Positions 55,921 to 64,000 of a stretch of DNA of 64,000 nucleotides are shown in pieces. Under the pieces are notes generated by a model. It had not been told where the DNA came from. It saw only the letters and a list, made by a program, of their open reading frames with translations, and did not search any database. Origin of the DNA: Montifringilla adamsi (lineage: Eukaryota > Chordata > Aves > Passeriformes > Passeridae); assembly GCA_017590115.1 (NCBI GenBank), contig JAGGNK010006437.1, positions 434,001 to 498,000 of the forward strand, in the 5' to 3' direction. Every line of letters starts with the position of its first letter. Within the stretch, counting starts at the first letter, position 1. Both the position numbers and the translations under genes were made by a program.

Positions 55921-58900
55921 ATTTATTTTAAGTAATGGCTTTGTTCAAGTACCCTTTGTGTATTTTTGTAACTTTGAGCCAGAAATATAGCACAGTTACA
56001 TGATTGTTAAATTTCTTACAAATACTTTCCCTTTGTGGAATTCATTAACATACCTGGTTCTAGGATGTGATCCACATTTTTTAACTATTTATTTACTCAA
56101 ATAACTGCCCTCTTGAGAACAGTGTGGGTTTTGGCTTTTGTTAGACTGGATAGCAACAGAATTTTTCATAAAATAAAACCTAAAACTGCACTGCAAATAA
56201 AAAAGATTTATGGCTGTCTCTGGACCATGAAGACTTAAGGGACTAAGCATCATTAGTCATCCTGGTAAATTTAAAATCATTATTAATGGAGAGACAAGGT
56301 CCTTAATAACTCTCATGGTGTTGCTTATGATGCAGCTACATATATATTTTCTTCAAAAAAATTACCTGTATTTGGCATTGAACATAAAGGGGGAAAATAT
56401 TTTAACACCATATTTGACAGGTTAGATTATAAGATAAAGACTTGTTATTTTAAGCTGTAGACTGTAAACATATTTTATGTTACAGAATATAGAAATATTA
56501 AAATATCATACAGAATTAGAAGTCTATGTTTGAGTATTATTGCTAATATTTATTCATAAAGATACCACAAGCCTTGTGTACAAGGGTAATTTTGGGATTC
56601 CAAGGGGAATCCCAAAATTGGATTGTGAACTGAAACCCTTACCTGACGCATATAACATTTTGGTGCTGCATCACTTGTACAGATTATTTCAGAAATGCAT
56701 TTATCAGTTCATTTATGCTACAGGAAAAGGTGTTTCAATTAAACCAAGTAAAACCATTTTAATGGATAAATTGGAATGTCTTGCAAGAAAGCTGTACTTC
56801 CATCACTTTGCAAACATAACTGGTAATTTCTTCATGTATATAAGCTCAAAGAAAATAGAGGTGCAATAAGCTGCCCCAGGATGAGTTCCACAGATGCAGG
56901 TGTCATTACACTCACCACAAAGGATTAATTTGCAAGAAATGTTGAGCCCAAATGATTCCAAGAGATCAGCCCAGCTGCAAAGAAGAGCTGGAGTTTCACA
57001 GATAAACCACAGCTAAATGCAGACTGAGGGATTTCTCACTCTTTCCAGGTAGACCCAAAATTCAATATAAGTGAAAGGACACTACCATTGACAATATAAC
57101 CTCCTCTGTTTTGGTAACTATATCTAGCATGTCATATAAATAAAGGGGTTTTTTGATATGGAGAGTGATTTGTTAGGAATTAAAATAAGATTACCAAGTT
57201 TACCAGCATAGCCTTGCAGGCAACAGATTTAGAGAAAAATCAAGAGCAAATAAGAATGGTAAACAATGTTGTTTCTCTCTTTAATCAGGCATTAGAAAGC
57301 AGAAAATTGCAATGAAACCATGGAGAAGTATGGATTACTTGTCTTTTGCCCTATTTAGATAGTCAAGGGACTAGTCTTACACAGCTTCCAGGCAACTGTT
57401 TTACTTCTTCTTTTCTGTTCTGCTTTTAGATTACTGAATTTTTCCCTCTTCCTTTTAAGCATTGATAATACCCATGCGTGCTGAAAAACCTGTCATCGCA
57501 AAAATCTAGTTTCTGTTTGTTTTTTGCAGTTGAAAACTGCATTGAATTAATGGAGTCTGAGGAAAAGCACTTTTTGTTTGCAACAATCAGCTGCCTATAT
57601 GAACCATTGGAGAACATTGAAATTGTAATTATCTGAAGTATTAGTACAGTTGGTGGATGGAATTTATTGAAAAGCTCATATCTGAATAATTGTAATTGTT
57701 ACTAACTTACACATGTACCCAAATGACAGTTGGTTGTAGAAAAGCAAATTAGAGAATTCTACCTATTAAACATTATCTGTAAATTTTTATATGGCTATTC
57801 TTAGACTTAAAAATCAGGCCCAAATTTTGTTTATCACCATTTTTTAAAATGCAGCTATGGACAAGTGAATTTCTACAAGTATTGAATTATTGCTCATGCT
57901 TAGAAGGGCACATGTAATAATGAAGAAACTCAGACACAGGTTGTTGATGACACAGGTACACGTCAAACCAAGGAGTTTAAAGCACTTCTTAATTTTTGCA
58001 CTGAAGGATAGCAGAGGCCAAGGAAAGTCATGTATAGAAAATAAATTTGGAGTTAGGCGTACAAGTCAGCTCTCACGACTTAAAACTGTCTGTTTAACAG
58101 CTATGCTCTCCCTCTCCCTATTCCCCTGAATTAGTTTAAATTCTTTGCACCCAACCACCTGAAAGACATTCTGTCTGCATTGAAATGCAGCTGAACTCAG
58201 TCAGAATAAGAAAACATCCATTACAACATGTTTCAGAGACTCAGCCCTCTGGCACATGAATTAAAATTAACTCTTACCAGCACTATTATTGCTGTAATTC
58301 CTTCTCCAGGCACTATGAGGGGATACAAATTCTGCTCAATTAACTTATGGAGTTCTTTTTTCACTTGATGTATTGACTTCAATGTACAAAAGTGAGCACC
58401 TGAACTTTGCCTTGTAGGCCAATCATCATTTTAATCCGCTTTTGTGAGGAGCAGTTGGGCATCTGTCTTTAGGAAATGAGAACCGCCTATCTGTGTTGGA
58501 ACAGAATATGAGGAAATACTGGGGAAAGTGAAACTGTGGTATCTACAGACCTACAGATATAAATGGAGTCTCCGGAACACCAAGGAGCAGCTGCAGCTGT
58601 ACTGAAGGTGATAAAAGCTAGCTATTAATTTAGATTCTGTTGGATGGTGGGATATAGGCTGGGAAATTTTACCTTTTTTCTGGTTACCAAAGTGGGTCAG
58701 GGCCTTCAAGCACTTCTACCTCCCTATCATATACTGTTCTCTATTTTTTTTTTTTTTTTACATCACTGGCACCTTTTCTTTATTTTACTCATTAGAGACA
58801 TTTGATCTCCTTCTGTCTTGCAGAGCTATGCAGCTTCTAAAATGTTCCTATTTTCTAGACTTATATATCTAGAATATATATATATCTTATATATGTCTCT

Positions 58901-61900
58901 AGACCAAGATCTTCTCACTTTCTAGTCTATACTTACCACTTGCTTCATATCTATCACAGATTTATCTTTAAGTGAAGTAATATTTAACCAGAAAATACAT
59001 ATCAAAAATATATAGGAGAGAAAAAAGGACTGCATTTTAAAAAGTTGATTCTGACCTCCTGTAATTCATTTTTATTGCATTAAATATAACATACGGGTGT
59101 TTTGCCAGTTAGCCTTCATTCTATAAAATCCTTGCTAATTGCAAAAGAGAATTGTTAATATTTTATCTGGGTTACACGTTTTTTTTCTAGCTTCCCCTTC
59201 TTTTCTTTTCCTAAGTTCTTTTCTTATTTTATTTATTTTTACACAGAGCAAATACCAAGAATATTTTATTGAAAGCATCTCCCCATTTGTGTCTCATGAG
59301 CTGTGAAATATGGTTTAGATAAAAGGAAGAAAATAAATTTCATTTATAACCCACAGAAAATTATTTGTTCTGCTCTGGTAACTGGAAAATCTAAAAAATA
59401 CTCTAGTATAAATTCTGTGATCTTTTTAATAACAATAGTCATAGAAGAGGAAGGCTGAGCTTGTATAACCTTCCTGTTATGCATCAAGTCAAATCCCATT
59501 AATGCTTTAAGTTATAGGCACTTAACACTTAAAAGTTGTCTTACTTGTGGGATAAAATTGTCTAATATGCCCTCACCATGAAACAAAGAATCAAAATTAT
59601 CATAACTGGATATGAACAGTTGCCTGCTCTGTTTATCCTTCTGACTGGGAAGTTCTGGTCATTCTGTTGAATGCTATTATACACCAAGTACTAATTTCAT
59701 CACTTATAAAGTTTTTCCTGTCATCCACATGCTTCACACTCTCCATTTGTAAATTCTTCATCCTCTTGTTCATTAATATTCCTTAGTGCTCATGAATTTA
59801 TATTCACAATATTCTTCTAAGGACAGAGGTAGTAAGAGTCACTTTACAGATCAGGAAACAAAGCAAAGAATGAAAAAATTGTTAGGAATAGAGATAAATC
59901 CATCTACTGTGTTGAAGTGTAGTGTCAAATTGTCATTTGAGACTATATGGGTAACATATCGAAAACAGACATAGAAATGAGACATTATCCATCAAAGAGG
60001 GTTAAAAAAAAAAAAACCAAAAACCCCAACACATGTAAAAAATATTTTTTATTGTAATATACATATTTTCTGAAGTGTTTAGATTCCAAACCTGTTTTCC
60101 AAGTCCTGGGAGTCTTGCAGATGTTATTAAAATCCTAGTTTATGATTTACTAAAGGTTACTCTAATTAAGAGTCCAGCACATTATAAAACAGAATTATTA
60201 GCAATATAAGTGGAATTGAGCTTGGTTCAGTTCAACAAATTCCAGTTAGCTTTGCCAAGAAAATCAGTGGATGAAGCCCTCTTGGGAAAACTGGCAGTTT
60301 CAGTATTTTAAAATGTCTGGGGTAAGGGTGGGGAATGTTGAGAACTTTCATCTTTATGAAATTAATATGGAATTTTTGAACAATATGTTGTTTAAGAACA
60401 CTGGAGAGCCAAAATTCCTCATCTAAGAAGGAAGTAAAATTAAAAAGTCCTAACAGAAATTGTGTAAATACACAGCAGAGTAAGGAAAAGTATCAGGAAT
60501 TCATGCATAGGAAAATAATTCACTTATTCTCTTCAGTACAAGACACAGTGTCTTCTTCAGAAAGGGAAGACAACAATTAATCTTGATTCTGTTCTGAAAA
60601 ACTAAAGCAAATGACGTATGAGAAGATGTCTTCCCACAGTCAAAGAACAAATTGAACCTGTGTTTTCTAACTTGTTTTGAAGTACTCCTCTGTTTCAAAA
60701 TAAAGCAGACTGAACAGGACAAGGCAGAGAGAAGGCCATGTTTAACAAGAAGCAGCATTTACCTGCAGTCAAGAAATTTGGAGAGAGTTAAATCAGACCT
60801 TCCTGTTTATTTAAAATTCTTGTATAAAGAACAGCATTTAAAAATAAATTTCCTGTCTATTGTTGTAGAAAAAAATACAATCAGAAAAACTGCCTTGAAG
60901 TGCATTGTCAGCTTAGAGTAACTGTCAGAAAGCATCAGAAATTACAATAAAAGAATGTAAGAATCCAAACACTTTTCTATTTGAAGAGTTTTAACTATCT
61001 GCAGATATAAGCCAGAGTTTTAAGTGACAAAAAGTTGCAATAGGTAACAATTAGTCGTTAAGTAGTGTGCATATTCCAATCTCACTAACATTTTTAAGAA
61101 GTTGAAACCAGTTATGAAAAAAAAAAGAAAATTGACTGAGTATTGCTCAAAAGAATGACACCAACAAGAAATTGAGCATATCCTTCGAGACAGTACAGCA
61201 CAGCAGAAAACACTAGTAATTGTACTTATTTTCAGAAAAAATTCACAAAGCTTCTTCAAGGTTCAAGCCCCAAAAAATGTAGATAAGTGTATAATTTATA
61301 TTTAGCAAATAAGTATATTCCATCTTGCCTGAGGATGAGCAGCCCACAGTTTTCAATATTCAAACCTGGGACCATCTCATAAATATATTAATGCATAATT
61401 ATTATATTAATATAGAATATATTAATTATAAGGTTAATAAATTGCTACTAAATGTTTCTATTACATCATGTCTGAACCCATAATAAGGACCCCCATTTCC
61501 ATGTTCTTGTCACTGTACAAACACACAGGAATTAAATACAATGAAAGGTCTTTCCAACAACCAGCTCATAGCACATCCAATAAAGCAGTCATCCCCAAGA
61601 GACATTTATCAAGACATGAAGGCTACAAAGCTTTTTTTACAATCAGAGAAAATACACAGTTGAGTAAAAGCTGCATTCTTTGGTCAGTGTTGCTTCCCCC
61701 TTCCTTTCAGTCCTATGAATGACATCTAATGGCATCAATATATACATTACCCTAGACCAATAAGTAATAAAGGCTGCCCAAATTAGTAAACATCTTAAAG
61801 GCACAGAAGTAGTTCCACTGTGAGAAATCAATTACATAATACTACTGTACAGAATAGTGAGGAGACCAGTAGGTGGCAAAAAGCAGCAGACTGTACAACT

Positions 61901-64000
61901 GCTCATGCTAATCAAGCTGCCAAATTTAGATTCAGTCAAATTCTCTCCACTTAGTCCTATAACAATAAGTTACCTGTATTTAAGAACACAAAGTCATCTC
62001 AATAGGTTGAATGTTTTGATTATGTTTTATTTTTTAATACCATCATTAATGTATTTCTAATTTAAGAAGTCACAGTAAGATCTGTATTGACTAAGGTTAT
62101 AAGACAGCTGGTTAAATACATTCCAGTGTTTAAATTTTAATGTCCAATACCCACTACTCAAAGACAGCTGATTACTGTCACATTTACGGGTTGAGAAGCC
62201 CATACGTGAGCATGATAAGCACTCTTAAGATAAACTAAATAAGCAATTAAAGCAAAGGGCACCAAAATTTCAATGGCTAAACCTTTAAAACAATTGGTTT
62301 CATATGGTAAATTTATTTCTGAAGGGGCTAATCCAGAATCAAGTAGACTAAGCGCCACAGTTTTTAAGAAAGAAATCTGGTTGCTAACTGGATTATGTGC
62401 AGTTTTTAAATGCAAATGAGAAGTCCTATCTTAGTAACTGGAGACTATCTGAAATTATTTTAATAATTGCTGAAGGAGATATGACACATTTTCCAGTTTC
62501 ATGTGATTCTAAAGTATTTTTCCACTACTACACGAAAAATTAGAATTTTTCTTATAATGTGAGAATAGACTTGTACAAACAAATACTATGGCTAAAAAGT
62601 ATTGCAAAACATAAAATTTTTACTAGCAATTTCAAATAATAGTTTTGATATTTAGACTCAAATAAACAAACAACAGATGCCTCAGTTGGATTTGAAAACC
62701 TTTCTGTTATAAGGTTATTAATAAGAGTGAGGACAACCAGCGCCACAAAACTCAGTTTAAGACGAAAGACAAACACATCACTTTCTATAGGTAATTCTAT
62801 TTCCAGATTGGCTTATTCATACTTCCATATTTGAACAAATACATAGGAAAAAAATATTTACAGTTACAAAATATATGTTATCCAGTTTGTTACTTGATAT
62901 GAAATCTCCATGGATACTGACTGTGTTTGCAGAAACTCAATGAGAAGTTTTCCAATGACCTACAAAGCATTACATCAGGGAATATGGGAGATAAAGCTCT
63001 CTCTTTGTACAAATATGAATATGCACAAATATAGATATTATGACTTCAGTAATAGTCCAAACAATCAGCAAATCTAACTTAAACATTACTTTAAAAGATT
63101 AGTTTTGAATAAATTGAATCTGCTGATGGCAATACCAAAACCGTACCAGGTTTGTTGATATAATTTCTTGAAAGTCATATTCAGTGTCAATTCAAGGTTT
63201 GTGAACCATATAGGCAAAACTAATTTTTGGTGGTGGAACAGACCAAGACAATAGCACTAAGCTGAGGTTTCGTCTGGAGCAGGGTATGGCCTATTACAGC
63301 TGGAAAAGCGGAGAGAAAATTTTGAGAGAACAGCAAATTTTCAAGAGAGATGAGAGTCTCCTAAAAGCCTAGGATGAAAATTTACTTTTCTTCTCTCCTA
63401 CAGATCACCTGCCCTTCTGAAAATCTCCTTTTCTTTCTCCCCCCACAATTCCCATCTGTTAGTTGATATTTTTTCCTGGAAATCCCAGTCTTTGAAATCT
63501 TTTGCCATCACTGCCCATCCACAATTCCCTCTGTGCTTGCTCACACCTCTGGTGCTGGCACCATGTGGGCAGCAGGCATAAGCCTGTTTGTACCACTTAT
63601 TTCTGGCTCATAGAAAGGACACAGATTTCTGCCTATTCTCTTTTTCAGCAATGCCTTGAATAGGCTTAAGTTGAGGAGTTGAGATGCCTTGGCAGTTCAT
63701 TCTGGTGACAAATGTGGTTAAGGATATACCTTCCAGGGTTGTAAAGCATGAAGAGGACTAATGGGCTTCCCTGTAGACCTCCAAAAGAATCTCTGTGCAC
63801 AACCTGCTACTGACCTTAAACGTGAGAATAATATTCTTCCCAATACAGGGAAGATGTTGCTCATATAAGGTGCTCAGGAGCCATAGCTAGAAAGACTGAG
63901 CAAATGCCCAGTTTCAAGGAAATAATCCAAGAATTCTACCAGGCATTTGTTTGCAAAAAGATTACAAATATTTTCAGAGAAGAGCTGTATGTAACATACT
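55921..64000. other. Unannotated noncoding stretch
   Basis: About 8 kb of AT-rich, apparently single-copy DNA. No transposon, RNA gene or exon is recognised. It contains AT-rich simple sequence near 58862-58905 and 61376-61445 and a T run near 58746-58759. Short frames (for example 56540-56869 plus, 109 codons) have no recognisable domains. Confidence 0.45.

Noticed and set aside
63380..63420. Polypyrimidine stretch then CAG as a splice acceptor
   Set aside because: No conserved open frame follows and such motifs are frequent in T-rich DNA.
1..64000. CRISPR arrays, tRNA or rRNA genes, operons
   Set aside because: No regularly spaced repeats with unique spacers, no tRNA cloverleaf boxes and no rRNA sequence were recognised; the window is vertebrate nuclear DNA.

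Overview
This window reads as noncoding nuclear DNA from a bird, most likely a songbird. The base composition is AT-rich, there are no bacterial-style operons, and no open reading frame has a recognisable cellular protein domain. Five truncated CR1 retrotransposons (3918-4660 split in two, 26667-27259, 41571-41680, 43047-43566, 55740-55920) keep the CR1 3' end with its TGATTCTATGATTCTA-type repeats. About a dozen LTR-like blocks match types familiar from passerine genomes. The bird assignment rests mainly on CR1; the songbird refinement rests on LTR appearance recalled from general knowledge, not on a database search.

Layout. 1-9.1 kb: an LTR (2.6-3.05 kb), a solo LTR nested in a CR1 with a 6-bp target duplication (4.1-4.6 kb), a minus-strand LTR-like element split by a plus-strand LTR (6.0-7.4 kb) and a diverged LTR relic (8.7-9.06 kb). 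9-17 kb: AT-rich single-copy-looking DNA with a GC-richer block (11.6-12.1 kb), an ERV-like repeat (14.0-14.5 kb) and two long A-tracts. 17-21.4 kb: two related minus-strand ERV 3'-end segments. 21-33 kb: mostly unannotated AT-rich DNA with a CR1, simple repeats and a 71-base A-tract. 33.9-40.6 kb: three minus-strand LTR-like blocks. 41-51 kb: two CR1s, a GC-richer patch and a plus-strand LTR. 51.7-55.3 kb: the only segment with recognisable protein coding, a decayed endogenous retrovirus on the minus strand carrying gag-like sequence, an aspartic protease and the first part of reverse transcriptase. 55.9-64 kb: nothing recognisable.

No cellular exon, tRNA, rRNA, CRISPR or operon is supported. 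The window is best read as a gene desert or the interior of a very large intron. Ten of thirteen LTR/ERV blocks lie on the minus strand, which would fit an intron of a plus-strand gene, but the number is small. Several TAAT-rich stretches have the look of conserved noncoding elements; that is impression only, since conservation cannot be tested here. I found no convincing new biological system. The most informative objects are the nested insertions and the rearranged 51.7-55.3 kb retroviral remnant.
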